Shown piece by piece: positions 35,730 through 48,200 of a DNA stretch of 64,000 nucleotides. How positions within the stretch are numbered: the first letter of the stretch is position 1; each line of letters begins with the position of its first letter. Origin of the DNA: Sequoia sempervirens (Eukaryota; Streptophyta; Pinopsida; Cupressales; Cupressaceae); contig VDFB02262648.1 of the NCBI GenBank assembly GCA_007258455.2, positions 186,001 to 250,000 of the forward strand, read 5' to 3'. The position numbers and the translations under genes were made by a program. A model generated the notes under the pieces. It was given only the letters and a program-made list of their open reading frames with translations. It was not told the DNA's origin and ran no database searches.

Positions 35730-38700
35730 TGATGTAGATTAGGGGTGGATAACTTCAAAAAAACTAATTCAACCAATCTTGAAACCCTAAAACATCACTT
35801 GATGGGTTTTTCCTCACAAGCCTTCAATCTTTAAAGCCTAAAACATGGGGGCATCAAATTGAGTTTTTTAGCCATAACTTCCAGTGCATACATGATCTAA
35901 AAAATGTAAATGTAGTTATAGATACCCATTTGGGTTTTATACAACATATCTCAAAATTAGGGTAGGCTACTTTGTACGAAATCCTTCAAAATGGACTGTC
36001 CTTCTGCCAATTAAGCTTAAAACATGAAAATTTAGAGCTAAGGCATCATCAAAACACATGCAAGCCTCAATATGGAACCTTGAAACTTGGGAGCATGGTA
36101 ATATAAAGAATTTAAGACTCCCACACAAAAATTTAGAATTATTCACCATGGAAACCATGAGAAATCATATTTTGAAAGTCACTAGTTACCTTGCCTAGGG
36201 TTTATGACAGTTTTGAACTAGTTTTGCCAAAATTGCAATATCTCTCTTCAAACTTAACAAAAATAGATGAGACTAAGTGAATTAAAAATTATATTCACAT
36301 GTATTTCAATCCCAATTGTTTTGAGATTAAGATATGGAATATCAAATCCGTACTACGTGCTACAACAGTCCGGTTACAAAAAAATCTGGAAGTGGCAATC
36401 ACCAATTTGATTATAACTTACATAAAACTTAACGAAAATCAACCAAAAAAATTGAAAATGAAAGCTAAATCAATCCTTTATCACACCTAATCATGTGCAG
36501 ATCATGAAAATTTTGTACAATACCTTACTACATCAAAGAATAGTGATGTAACATCCATATTTTACAGAAAACAAAGGAATTTTATTGCTTAAACTTCAAA
36601 ATTGTAACTTCCAACCATATCCCAAACTAATATTCGACCTTACAAAGATTTTTTAAGTAATTTTCATCAAATTATCAATAGTTACAAACTAATTTTCAAC
36701 TTACAACCGTTCACTTTCCACTAGACACCAAAAATTGCAAAAGTTGTTTTTTTGAAACTTGACAACATTCAACAACTTTGACACTTTTACATTTGCACAC
36801 AAACTTAACACCTAGTGACCCAAACTAGACTCCAACACATCTAAAATGCTCTTAGAGGACCTTATTACATATTAATAACTTAAAAAAACAAAAAAATAAC
36901 TTTTTACCGCTCTTGGGCATGAGAACCTAGGTGCCCCTGCACCATACTCTTAAGGGGAAGAAAAAATCAAGTCCACTTGAGTGTAGGTTGTCTCTCTCTT
37001 CCTAGTCTTCCAATTATTTTGCAACTTGTCCATCTCTACATATTTTCTTGGATTCTTTTTCTTCTTCTCGTACCATCTCTTACTAAGCATCTTCTCAACT
37101 TCAAGGTACCAAAATTTGAGTTCTTGTTCATATGCCTTAGTACCACCGTATATGTATTCATCTTCATCATTTGAACACAATATGTCAGCATATTCATCAT
37201 CCATAAAATCATAAAATGCAACCATTACATTCATTTTTTTTTTAACATCTTCTTCACCATATGGTGCATAATAATCTGCATACACTGCATTCACTTCTCC
37301 TTTTTCTTAATACCCTTTTCCATCTTCATTTTCATTTGTTGAACCTGTAAACACACACTCACAAATATTGTTAGAAATAACATTTTGAGTCTCAAGGGAC
37401 CCATTGTCTTCACATTGTTCCTCTTCCTCAGATGGCTTAGGCTCTTCCATCATCATCAAATACTCTCCAAGGTTTGGATCTAATGCCCTCTCTTGCCTTC
37501 TTCTCTTTAGAATAATATTCTTGATAGGCCATTTAACCTTCTTCCTTATTGACCAATGCCAACCTTTTTCTTGGTTTACTTTCTCAAGAAACTGCTACAT
37601 CTCAAGTTCCATCATTTTCCCCATTTCTTACATTTTTTTCTATTTCTTCCAAAGCGTGTCTCAACTCCATTATCTTTTGTTGCACTTTTATCTATTCTTC
37701 CTTCTCATTTTTCTTCTTCATTTCACTTTTCTCTTTTATTTTCTCTTGTTTCTTGCTTGGTACCTCCTTACTCTGCAAGTCTCCATGAACTATTCTCCTC
37801 AACACGTCCATTCTTCTTTCTCAAGCAAGTCTCTTTCACCTTGATTCTTCTTGTCTTCGTGATACCTCACCTAGGTTTCCTCCTTTCTTCACTCCCTAGT
37901 CATTTGGCATCTAGGTTCTTGCTTCAACCTCCAAAAAGAAAACACATAAACTCCAAAAAAACTTATCTTGCCTAGATCTTCAAGATATGATACCAATTTT
38001 ATGTATAGAAAGGGTGGATAACTTCAACACAAACTAAATCAACCAATCTTGAAGCCCTAAAACATTACTTGGTGGGTTTTTCCTCACAAGCCTTCAATCT
38101 TTAAAGCCTAAAATATGGGGGCAACAAATTGAGTTTTTTGGCCATAAATTACAATGAAAACATGATCTAAAAAATGTAAACATAGTTCTAGATACCCATT
38201 TTGTATTTATACAACATATCTAAAAACTAGGGTAGGTTTCTTTGTACGAACTCCTTAAAAAATGGACAGTCTTTCTGCCAATTAAGCCTAAAACATGAAA
38301 AATTGGACCTAGGGAATCATCAAAATATGTGCAAACCTCATTATGGAACCCTAAAAATTTGGAGCATGGTAATATACAAAATTTAAGACTCCCACACAAA
38401 AATTTAGAATTCTCCACCATGGAAAGCATGAGAAATCATATTTTGAAAGTTACTAGTTACCCTGCCTAGGGTTTATGACAATTTTGAACTATATTTGCCA
38501 AAATTGCAATATCTCTCTCAAAAATCAACAAAAATCAATGAGACCAAGTGAATTAGAAATTAAATTCACATGTATTTCAATCCCAATTTTTTTGAGATTA
38601 AGATATGGAATATCAAATCCATACCATGTGCTGCAACAGGCCAGTTACAGAAAAAATATGGAAGTGGCAGTCACCAATTTGATCATAACTTAGATAAAAA

Positions 38701-39203
38701 TTAATGAAAATAAACCAAAAAACTAAATAAATCCTCTATCACACCCAATCATGTTTAGATCATAAAAATTCTATACAGTACCATACTACATCAAAGAAAA
38801 ATGATGCAACGTTCGGATTTTGTAGAAAACAAAGGAATTTTGTTGCTTAAACTTCAAAATTGTAATTTTCAACCACACCCCAAAATAATATTCAACCTTA
38901 AAAAACATTTTTAAGGAATTTTAATCAAATTTCCAATAGTTACAAACTAATTTTCACTTCCAACCATTCACCTTCCACTAGACACCAAAAATTGCAAAAG
39001 TTGTTTTTTTGCAACTTGACAACATTCAACAACTTTGACACTTTTACATTTGCACACAAACTTAACACATAGTGACAAAAACTAGACTCCAACACATCTA
39101 AAATGTTCTTAAAAGACCTTATTACATATTACGAACTTAAAAAAAAATAAAACATTAACTTTTTACCCCTCTTGGGCATGAGAACCTAGGTACCCCTGCA
39201 CCA
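35730..39203 (-). mobile_element. 3.47-kb LTR element (C) inserted in B1
   Basis: LTRs at 35730-36944 (1215 bp) and about 37999-39203 (1205 bp) flank only 1054 bp of internal sequence. The duplication ATCTT lies at 35725-35729 and 39204-39208. A primer-binding-site-like TGGTATCATATC on the minus strand (37995-37984) beside the right LTR shows minus orientation. In plus direction the LTRs start TGATGTA/TTATGTA and end CCCCTGCACCA. Internal minus-strand frames encode a charged protein (see 36950-37294). There is no pol, so it is non-autonomous. Confidence 0.85.
36950..37294 (-). CDS. charged 114-residue ORF in LTR element C
   Basis: Minus-strand ORF in the small internal region of element C, ending just before the 3' LTR. 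It is rich in Lys, Glu, Asp and Tyr, with YADYYAPYGEEDVKKK near the start and WYEKKKKNPRKYVEMDKL later. Upstream frames to about 37980 are also strongly charged (for example LDPNLGEYLMMMEEPKPSEE) and may be the same protein broken by a frameshift. No zinc knuckle or known Gag domain is visible. It could be a Gag-like remnant. I do not recognise the family. Confidence 0.4.
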   Translation of the reverse strand: MNAVYADYYAPYGEEDVKKKMNVMVAFYDFMDDEYADILCSNDEDEYIYGGTKAYEQELKFWYLEVEKMLSKRWYEKKKKNPRKYVEMDKLQNNWKTRKRETTYTQVDLIFSSP

Positions 39204-39856
39204 ATCTTGTAGAGTTTTGAGGGAATAATTGATTAGCTCAATCCCCTTCTGATGATTTTCTATAATTTACTTTCTCTTGAATGCAATAAAATTAAGTCAA
39301 AGCTCCATTCTTTGAATAGGTGATATTTTATTCAGATCTACACAATGTTTTTGTGCCGAGAGCTGAATCAATTGTGGTGGAATGGCTAGTTGAACCCTTA
39401 TTTGTTTTTTTAAAAGACCCTTGAGTTTACTTCTAGAGGATTCTATGGATGAATTTGATGGTTTTGTGGTATTTTGGGGTTCTCTCTTCTTTCTCTTCTT
39501 CTTCTTCTTCTTCTTCTTCTTCTTCTTCTTCTTCTTCTTCTTCTTCTTCTTCTTCTTCTTCTTCTTTTGAGGTGTTTTTCTTTTGACTATCTTTGCTTTC
39601 ATCCTCCTTTTTATCTTCATAATCTTCTTGTCATTGTTCTTTTCATATTTACCTTCTCCATTTTTATTTTCTTAACCTTCATTTTTTGATATCCTCAGTC
39701 TATTTGTCATTGTGATCTTCAACATTATCATTGACATCCTTCTTATCCTATTCTTCATTATTTTCTCTGGTTGTATTCTTAGTGTCTTCTAGAGGAGCAT
39801 GTGTATCATCAACCATGTTCCCTGAAGCATCCAAGTGTGGAGTATCATCTGTAGAA
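39204..39856 (-). pseudogene. outer element ORF2, acidic/basic middle part
   Basis: The minus-strand frame 39620-39297 and its neighbours continue the outer ORF2. The related ORF2 in the inner element has a Glu/Lys-rich linker at 47126-47660 in the corresponding place. Here the linker contains an expanded GAA run that reads as poly-Lys in one frame and poly-Glu in another. After it comes a stretch including LAIPPQLIQLSAQKHCVDL. The reading frame is broken. Confidence 0.5.
39495..39567. repeat. (TTC)24 microsatellite
   Basis: An uninterrupted TTC/GAA trinucleotide run of about 73 bp. It lies in the decayed ORF2 of the outer element, where the coding strand is GAA-rich, so it probably grew from an existing Glu/Lys-coding stretch. 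Confidence 0.95.
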
Positions 39857-40351
39857 TGTGTTGGTGTGGAGCCTGATCAATCTCCAAGTGGGAGATTGTT
39901 GGTATGTGGCGACTGATCATGCTATATTGTACACCCCGACATGTATCCTCACTGGGGCCCGGGGGCGGTAGCCCCCGAAAAACGGGGGTTCGGGGGTGGC
40001 AGCCCCCGAGAAATTTTTTTCGCTTTTTTTTTCTTCGTCACCGAAAAAGAAAAAAAATGACTTTGTAAAACCCTAATTCTGGAATCTTCTAAAAAGCTTG
40101 TTATAAGTGGTTGGGATGGGGGTTATAGTATGTAGAAAAAGGCAATTATTTGCGAGATTGTAATATGTTTTGCACTAGATAATAAAATCATTGGATGGTT
40201 GTGGTTTTGTGGATGTAGCCCAGATTGGGTGAACCACGTTAAATTCTCTATCTTGTCTTGTTTCTGCTATAATTTTTTGTGTGTTTTATTTCTCTATTTT
40301 ATTGATCGAATCTACATTTAACTATTATATATCTGCCTTCTAACCCTAACA
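39857..40351 (+). mobile_element. 495-bp solo-LTR-like insertion with GC-rich hairpins
   Basis: The insertion starts TGTGTTGG and ends CCCTAACA. It is flanked by TAGAA at 39852-39856 and 40352-40356, a 5-bp target duplication. Internally, AGTGGGAGAT at 39887-39896 followed by TGTTGG looks like a polypurine tract and LTR start, so an alternative reading is a 455-bp LTR (39897-40351) with a short internal remnant. A GC-rich block at 39953-40010 stands out in the AT-rich window. It holds two hairpins of form CGGGGG-N6-CCCCCG. No coding capacity. Confidence 0.7.
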
Positions 40352-42417
40352 TAGAATAGTCACTAACCTCCTCTACTACTACTTCTTGAAAAATAGGTAA
40401 ATTAGATATAGGAGGAATATTTTCCTCTACACCAGTAGCTTTATATTTACTAAGCTCCTTGACTTAAGCTGTATCGGATGAAGAATCAACAATCATCCCA
40501 AAATTTTGTGTCATATCTTTCACTATATTAAAGTTTCTTGTTTCAACTTTTTTGTGTTGTCCTTTTCTCTGGCCATAAGAATGGTAACCATTTTCTTTAT
40601 CCTAAATTTCTTTGTGTACACTTCCAATAAGGTAGCCTTATCATCTTCAGATGAAGATGTTCCAATCTCATTCAAAGAATTAGTTTTGATCTTATTTTTA
40701 ACTTTAATTGCTTTATGTCTTCTTTTTACCAGGGCTTTCCATACAACATTAGCTACCTTCATATTATCCATGTTTGCATCTAAAATGATCATATAATGAA
40801 TAATGGCATCTATAACATTTTTCTCATCTTCTTCATCAACTTCATCATATAATTTGGTAGTGGCTTCTAATAAGCCATCATGTTCTATCATATTGTTAAC
40901 CAATGATTCCAAGTGTATAGGTGAATAGGCTCTTATCGGAGGAGTCTTGGACTTCTTCTTCTTCAGCTTTGATGTTCCTTCATTTTTTCTTCTCCTCTTT
41001 CTTCTTGTGCATATGTATTGTGAAAGCTTCTTTCTCTTTTTCTATCTCCTCTTCTTCAGAGGAATCCACAATATTGATTTTGGCCCTCTTTGATTCAATT
41101 AGCCTCTTGTGAGGCACCTTCACCGCTAGTAGAGACACTGCATCTTCTCTTTCTTTTCAATTGTTCTTCTTCCTCTAGTCCTTGAGTTCAATTTCTTCTT
41201 CCACAACATCACTTAAGTTTCTTTCTCTTGATGCTTTATGTTTCTTCCTCCTTCCAGAGGTAGCAGGAGGTGCTACTAGAAGTACATTCTTTCTTTTTGA
41301 AGTCCGGGTGTTGGGTTTGGAGGGTGCAAATACATTAATTGTTGTCAGAGCACTAGGATGCACTTTCTTTCCTTTAACAATTGTTGTACCTGATGGTGTT
41401 GGCAATGTAGAGGCATGGGTAGAAGTTGTTCTTCTAGATCTATGTGGTCTAGGGGACTCACCAACAACTTTGGCTATCCTTTTTGTTGTAACTTCCCTTA
41501 ATCTGTCAACTTCTTCTTTTGAGAGGTCATGCATTGCAAAGAGTTGTTCAACTTGTTTGTTTACCCTTTTTGTTCTGGCAGGTGCTTAGGTTTCCAAGTA
41601 TACTTCCTTTGATTTCTCCTCATATGTACCATGTCTAGGAAAGGAGGAGTCCTTAGGGCTTTTCAATAATATTTCAATGTATCTCTTAGCCTCATTCTCA
41701 AAAATCTCATACCTCATAGGCTCAATCCATATTGTTCTAGGTTCTACCACCTCTATTATGCATTCATCAGTGGTTACTAGAAAGGTTATGTCATTTGCAT
41801 ACTTCTCCACCAAACTCTTAGGAATTCTTTCTCTTTCGTACGTGTTCATTTGGAATACTATGAAAAATGCAGTCAATGCATTAGCTTAGGCATCACAATC
41901 TCTAATGTTGTGTAAGTAATCAAAGATTTGGTGTGCTACTAGTATTGTCCCACACAATGTTTTTACTTCTAGGTTGCTCTCTTAGAAAGTAAAAATAGCA
42001 AGCAAACAATCAATGTTCTATACTTGAAAGCATACTTCTTTTTTTGGTTTGATGCAAGTTCTCCAAAAGTTGCTACTGGAGCAACTCACACAAGTCATAA
42101 TCTTTCCCATTCACGACCATGTCATGAGCAACATATATTGCAGTTGTAAATACTAAGTTCTCTATGTTTTGGAAGTAGATTTTGTGACCAATCATGATAG
42201 ATGCATATTTCACTGTAGGATTGATGATTGGTTTGGTTGTTAGAGCTCTCCTATCAAATGTGGCACCTGTTAGTTGCATAACCACATCATTCTTCACTAA
42301 CTTCAACATAGGTATAGGTTCAATAACACATTATCTAGTCACAACCTTAATTACATCTTTTGCAATCAATCCAAGCATATAAGTCCACATGAATTTGTCA
42401 TGAATTCTTCTTAGGGA
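40352..42417 (-). pseudogene. outer element ORF2, central part
   Basis: Minus-strand frames between the solo LTR and the inner element carry the middle of the outer ORF2. The frame 42309-42073 reads IMIGHKIYFQNIENLVFTTA, aligning with the inner element's SMIIGYKIYHSS and SRTAIYTAYG. The frame 41876-41586 reads YERERIPKSLVEKYANDITF, aligning with the inner ARERIPEVVLEQYKDSICF. The frame 41534-41175 is a basic, Ser/Thr/Pro-rich linker. The frame 40912-40523 reads MIEHDGLLEATTKLYDEVDE. Stops and frameshifts separate these blocks. It has the same gene order as the ORF2 at 45209-48433 and is inactive. Confidence 0.75.
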
Positions 42418-42422
42418 TATCC

Positions 42423-43536
42423 TGTTGGCATATGAGGTAAGTGGATGTTATTTTTTGGCTTCTAGTGTTGTCATTGATGGCAATTGATGTCACCTTTTTG
42501 GTCCACATTTATGCATTCAATCGCACTGGCAGAGGGAATGAATTTTTTTTGTTATCGACAGTGTTACCAACATAACAGGGCATTCGGTTTGATAGCTTCA
42601 TCGGATCACCATTTTGGGTTGTGGATCGATGAATTTGTTTTTCAGGCACGTGGAACATATTATTATTGAATCTCATGAAGGTATTTTTGTGGCTATATGG
42701 TTGAGTAGGTCCGGTTGGACATCTTCTGTCTATTTGCTTGATAAAGCCAACTCAGTGGTAATAATGTGTAGTGGATGTATAAAGTTGAATTATTTTAATT
42801 ATCTTCGAGCTCAGATGTTTGATTATTGGTCCTAGCTATGGTTTATCCGACTTGTTTGGATCCACATCAAAATTATCCATCGATTAGGCCGACTAGTTGC
42901 AAATTTTATTAAGTTTTGTTGAAGCCGACTTGTGGCGATTGATTCCTTGTGAGCGAATATATTTAGATGATCGATCATATCATTTGGAAGCATGTAGAAG
43001 TTGTGTGTGTGTATGTTGTGAATGTCTAAGTTGTATTTGAGTGATATCATGTGCAGTTTCACTTGCACATAAAGATTTTGTGTGCGAACTTGAGAAAAAC
43101 ATAGTAGAAGTTCTTCATCAGTCATTAGGAAAAAAGTTCAACATTTGAGCTAAACTAGAATTGTAATCAAGCATTGGTGGATGCTATTATCTCAGTTCAT
43201 TTTATTTTGGATCTAATCCAAACTTTTGTAAGGGTAGTGAGCCCCATTTTGAGTAGTGAGCTCTAGGCAATGAGCCTGAATGCAAGTGCATTCCCATTTT
43301 GTAATACTTCTTTTGAGTATACTCAAAACTTATTGTGGATTGGCCATCCACCATGGTTTTTCCCCTTATAGGGTTTCCACATAAAAATCCTTGTGTTATG
43401 GTTGTGTGGTTTCTTGTTTTCTGTTTTTTCATATTGATTATGATTAAATGTATTAAGTTGATTAAAGGTCAGGATAAAAGAATTATTTTTGCAGAACATT
43501 GATTCACCCCCCTCTCAGTGTTGCTTGTTTCCAACA
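42423..43536 (+). repeat. 5' LTR of element B2
   Basis: The 1114-bp direct repeat starts TGTTGGCATATG and ends TTTCCAACA, and matches 48648-49762 throughout. It contains GGTTTTTCCCC followed by GGGTTTCCAC near its 3' end, a pattern shared with the LTRs of the outer element and supporting kinship. Promoter and polyadenylation signals should lie here, but I do not assign them. Confidence 0.95.
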
Positions 43537-43538
43537 AT

Positions 43539-43550
43539 TGGTATAAGAGC
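43539..43550 (+). promoter_or_regulatory. primer-binding site of B2
   Basis: TGGTATAAGAGC lies two bases after the 5' LTR. It matches 11 of 12 bases of TGGTATCAGAGC, the usual complement of plant initiator-Met tRNA, and would prime minus-strand DNA synthesis. Confidence 0.85.
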
Positions 43551-43603
43551 CTGTTCCTTGAAAGAATTCTTATAGCTTGGGGATATCTTGGAAAGCATAT
43601 TCA

Positions 43604-44800
43604 ATGGATACAAGCAATCTGCAATAGCAACTCATGCTGGCCTTGGATGATCTTGACCACTCAAAATTTTAGATCTAGGAACTACAAGAAAGTCTTGAAA
43701 ATGCAAAAAAAATTATCCAATCATTGAAAGACAAAATCAATGAATCAAGGGAGAAAAGAAAGGAATAATGTGGCCAGATCAAGTAGAAGAACAAAACTAG
43801 TGAAGATGAACAACTCATTCAAGCCCTGAAGGAAAAGACAGAAGAATGTGAAATTTTTTCCCAAGAGAATGTTGCCTTGAAGCGTGAGACATAATCCATC
43901 ATGATGAAGATGACCAAGGAGTTAGAGGATAGAAAGAAAAATGATGAAAATCTTGCACAATACTTAAAAGAAAAGTTTGAACAATGCAATCGACTAGAGA
44001 ATGAATTGGAACAAACCAAAAATAATGAAGAGAAGCTTGAAAAACAACTTGATTATCTCAAAGATAAACTTGATACAACAAATGAGTTTAAGGAAAAACT
44101 CAAAGCAAGCTCATCCAAGCTTGATGAATTGATCAAAGGTCAAAGAAATGATGGTGATAAACGAGGTCTTGGATATGAAGAAGGAGAAAGCTCCAAATCT
44201 GGACAAAGGAGATATGATCAAAAGAATTCTAGACAAAGAAAATTCAAACAAGGAAACCAGGTGAACGAATCCAGGAGGAATCCGGTAAGGCAACCCAATG
44301 CTCAAAGATTTAATGGCTACTGTTATGCTTGTAACAAATTTGGTCATATGGCTTCTCAATGTAGGAGTAAGATGAACACAAGTAGACCATCATTTTCAAG
44401 TCAATGCTTTAATTGCTACAAGTAAATTATGATACATAATTTACATAGAGACATCAAATGTTATGCATGCAATAGATTTGGACATATTGCTAACCAATGC
44501 AGATCAAGACAAAACCAGTGGAACAATTGGATTAGACAGAGGAATATTGTTTGCGACAATTGCAATAAATTTGGTCACACCTCTAGATTTTTTTAGAACA
44601 GAAGAGGTCCGGTAAAATAGAACATGCAACCGGATGCTAAGGGAAAAGGAAAGATCACTACGAATGAAATCAAGAAGCAGATGTAGAAGAAATGGGTGAG
44701 GAAGAACCCCTCTACAAATACAAATGGATCCGCACTAGAAGTCTCTTCTGGTAATGCCTCTAGAAACTAATTGTAGGTCTTTGCCATAGGGGGAGCTGTC
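43604..44800 (+). pseudogene. B2 Gag-like ORF: coiled coil plus CCHC zinc knuckles
   Basis: A single frame starts at ATG 43604 (MDTSNL). It runs through a long heptad-rich coiled coil (about 43750-44130, for example EKFEQCNRLENELEQTK), then a basic linker, then CCHC zinc knuckles. Knuckle 1, CYACNKFGHMASQC, is at 44321-44362. Next comes a damaged one starting CFNC near 44405. A good one, CYACNRFGHIANQC, is at 44459-44500. The last, CDNCNKFGHTSRFF, has lost its final Cys. Such a protein would form the particle and bind element RNA. The frame is interrupted only by in-frame stops, mostly TAG and TAA where Gln would fit. The C-terminal limit is unclear. Confidence 0.8.
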
Positions 44801-45208
44801 AAGAAAATCTTTTAAATCCTCTACAAATGGCTAGCATTGGAATTTGGATGAGTCTAGTAGGAAATTGGTTATTCTTCAGATGTTATGAAATGAAGCTAAG
44901 ACATCAACAAGGATTATTAATAGTCCGCACAAGAATTGTTTGTCCCAAAATATAAAAGTCTGAAAACCTATAGAATTAGGGCAAGAGCATTTATTGCAAA
45001 AGTACAAAGTTAAGTTCGATGACAATAAAAGAACCATTTTCACTCTCATTTGTCACATTGCATTCAAGTGAAAGTATGAAGCACTCTAAGATAACCCCTA
45101 CTAAAGTGGAAAGGAGATTCAAGCTCGAAAGGAATCTGTGAATTGACCTCCATTTCATCTCCAAAAGGTATTTATAGCAAAAACCTATAAATTTGTGTTC
45201 TCTCAATC
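44801..45208 (+). other. B2 inter-ORF region
   Basis: This region lies between the end of recognisable Gag and the start of ORF2. No protease motif (D-T/S-G) or other pol motif is visible in any plus-strand frame. It may hold the Gag C-terminus or a leader for ORF2. Confidence 0.4.
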
Positions 45209-48200
45209 ATGTCTACCCCACTGTTGGTTGAAGTCAAAGATAGGCTGTGTCCAAAGTTTAAGTGGCACCCATACAAATCAGTAGACATTGAGCACCTAGG
45301 TGAATTTTCTTTTGTGTCGTACGATGTTCTGCACATCAAGGATATTAGGGCATATATGCATGTGAACATTGAAGATTTGGGTAGTGCTCAGTTGCTAGAA
45401 TTATACTCTAAACACATAGTGCAAGATGATTTCTCTGTGAAACCTAAATTTCAAACCCTAGTGGACAAGAACTTTGCACAATATATGAAGTTTCCCATAT
45501 TTGAGGAGGATGAGTGGGTTTGGTACATTCTGAGCAGAGTGCATGATGAATTCATGTGGTAAGATATACCATTTAAAATCTCCAAGGAAGCTATATGTGT
45601 AGTGACAGGTTTAAACTCTTCCAATAGACTCCCTATATTGAAGTCCATAAAGAATGACGATGTCACTAAAGTAACTGGCTCTCATTGGGATAGAAGGGCA
45701 ATGACCATAGATGATATTGCCAAAATTGATGTTAAATTTGCGTCCATGATCATAGGGTATAAGATCTATCATTCGAGTTGAGAAAATTCAGTATCTAGAA
45801 CTGCCATCTATACAGCCTATGGGATGATTAAGAAAAATGCAAATTTTGATTTATGCGAAGTGCTTAGAGGACAACTTCTGGAAAATTTGAATAAGATCAA
45901 AAAGGAAAAAAAGAATTTCTTCAAGTTTAGAAAACTCTTGATTTGTCTGTATTTTTACTTCTCAGGCGAAGTACCAGGATTTGGTAAAGTTCAGTGGAGA
46001 GATGATACTCTGGTATCAGTACAGATCTGGGATATACTTTGTAATCTTGGAAACCGGGAGACCCACAACACAATTCTATGGGGTCACTTCAAAAAATTTC
46101 AAAAATAGATGCACGCTAGAGAAAGGATACCTGAAGTTGTACTAGAACAGTATAAGGACTCCATATGCTTTATGATTGTTATTAACCAGTGTTACATGGA
46201 AGTTGTTGATCCTAGGTCAGTTTGGATCATGCCGATGGGAAATGAGGTAGATGGAAATATTCTGAAGATATATGTTGAACATCTGCTAAACTCACCTCTA
46301 GATCCTAATGAAGAAAGGTTTAGTACATATGCTGAGAAAAGTCTGTAAGCTCACTCAGATTTAAGGAAACCAGTATCCATCAAGAAAGTAAGGAAGGAAA
46401 CTAAAGTCTTTGTAGAGAATATGGGTATTCCAGTTGAAAAACTGAAAGAAATAAGAAGACAAAGGGATGAAGCTGAAGCTGAAGTAGCCAAGGGGAAGGA
46501 AAAAGAAAAAATAGATGGTCTGGGAACATCTTCAGCCAAAGCAACTAGGAGTTCCCCTACTACCTAGCCAAGTAAGGCAGAAGCCTCCAGAAGAAAGAAG
46601 AAAAGAAAAAGTTCAAGAACTTACAAAGCTGCATCTGCAGAAGAAGAAGAAGAGATAGATTCAAAAGAGATAGTAAGATAGTTGAAGGCTATTGGAACTC
46701 ATGCAGTTAAGCTGAACAAAAGGAATCCTTCTGGGAAAAGTGAAGAATCTCAAAAGAATCCCAAAATTGTCAAGCCCAGCATGTCTGTGGAAGAAGTTGA
46801 AAATGCAGAAGTAGATGATGGTAATCTCAAACCTCTTTGTGATCTATTTGAGACTTTTAATGATTCTAGAAAAAGGATTCTTGAAGAAGTTGTAGTTAAT
46901 CACTTAAATTCTCTCAATAAAACTCTTGTTGAGATTATGTCTGGCTTGCCTACAAGCCTATATCAAGCTTTGGAGTCAAGAAGGGAAATTGCAAGAACTG
47001 AGGAAGAGAACTTGAGAAAAAGAGTTCTTGTTGATCTGTGTCCTGAGATGGGGATTGAAGAAATGGAATCACTTCTTCTAAGATTCAAATAGGAATTCAG
47101 AACCAAATCAAGAATAAACAAACTCATGATTGGTGGCACCGAAGCTGTGATGAATGAAACCAAGGAAATTTTGGAAGAATTTTTGTCAAAAGAAAAGGCA
47201 AATGTTGAAGAAGTCAATACTGAACAAACTGAAGGTCATGAAGAAATAAATGTGGAAGTAAATAAATCAGAAGAAGGAAATGCAGATGAAGTAGTAAAGG
47301 AAGGGAATAAAGATGAGGAAGTAGAGGTTTTAGGATAAGAAAATGAGAATCTAGAAGACATAAATTTATCTGATTCTCGAGTATTTGAGGATACTCTAGC
47401 TCCTCCCAATATTGAAAATGTTGAGACTCCTACAGTAACTAAAAATAAAATTGAGGAGATTGCTGAAGGTAGAAAAGTGCCTACTAAAAATAAGGAAGCA
47501 CCAAAAACCATTCTGGAAGTTCAGTCTGAATCTGACAAGGGAAAGCATCCAGAAATCAACCCAAATAAAGAAAATGAATCCCTATTGGAGCAACACATAG
47601 AATCAGATTCTGAATTTGATGAGAATTCAATCGATTTATCTACTTTATCTCCAATTTAGATGTTGAAATTTGCCAAAATAGATCAAGACAAAGCAAATGA
47701 GAAAATATTGAAATCCCACATCGAAGATAGTGAGCTATTAAAACTTGCCTCTGGAGTTCTATAGAAACTACTTCCTATGCATGCTTTGGACTCATCAGGC
47801 TCCACTTCTGGTGAGTTAAAAAGATTAATAAACTCTATTGATTCTCATTTCAAATCCTTTGAGGACTCAGCCCTGGTTATAGTGAGAAAGGAATTTAAGG
47901 AAGAAAGACTTGTTAGCCTAATCAAGTTATTCTCCAGAGATAGGAAGTCGTTAGGAATTTGGATTCAACACACTCAAGATGATATAACTGAAGGAGGAAA
48001 TGTGTACAAACCCTACTTAATCTTACCAAAATTTACATCTACAAATGAAAAGAAGATAAAAGACATTGAGCAATAGTTGGCTATGATTTCCAAAAACCTT
48101 GATCCCTTGACTGGTGTAGTGTGTCTTCAGGATCGTCAGGTGATATCCTTACTTGACCAAATGAAGAATTTAAAGTTTGAAAATGAAAGAATCATTAGTA

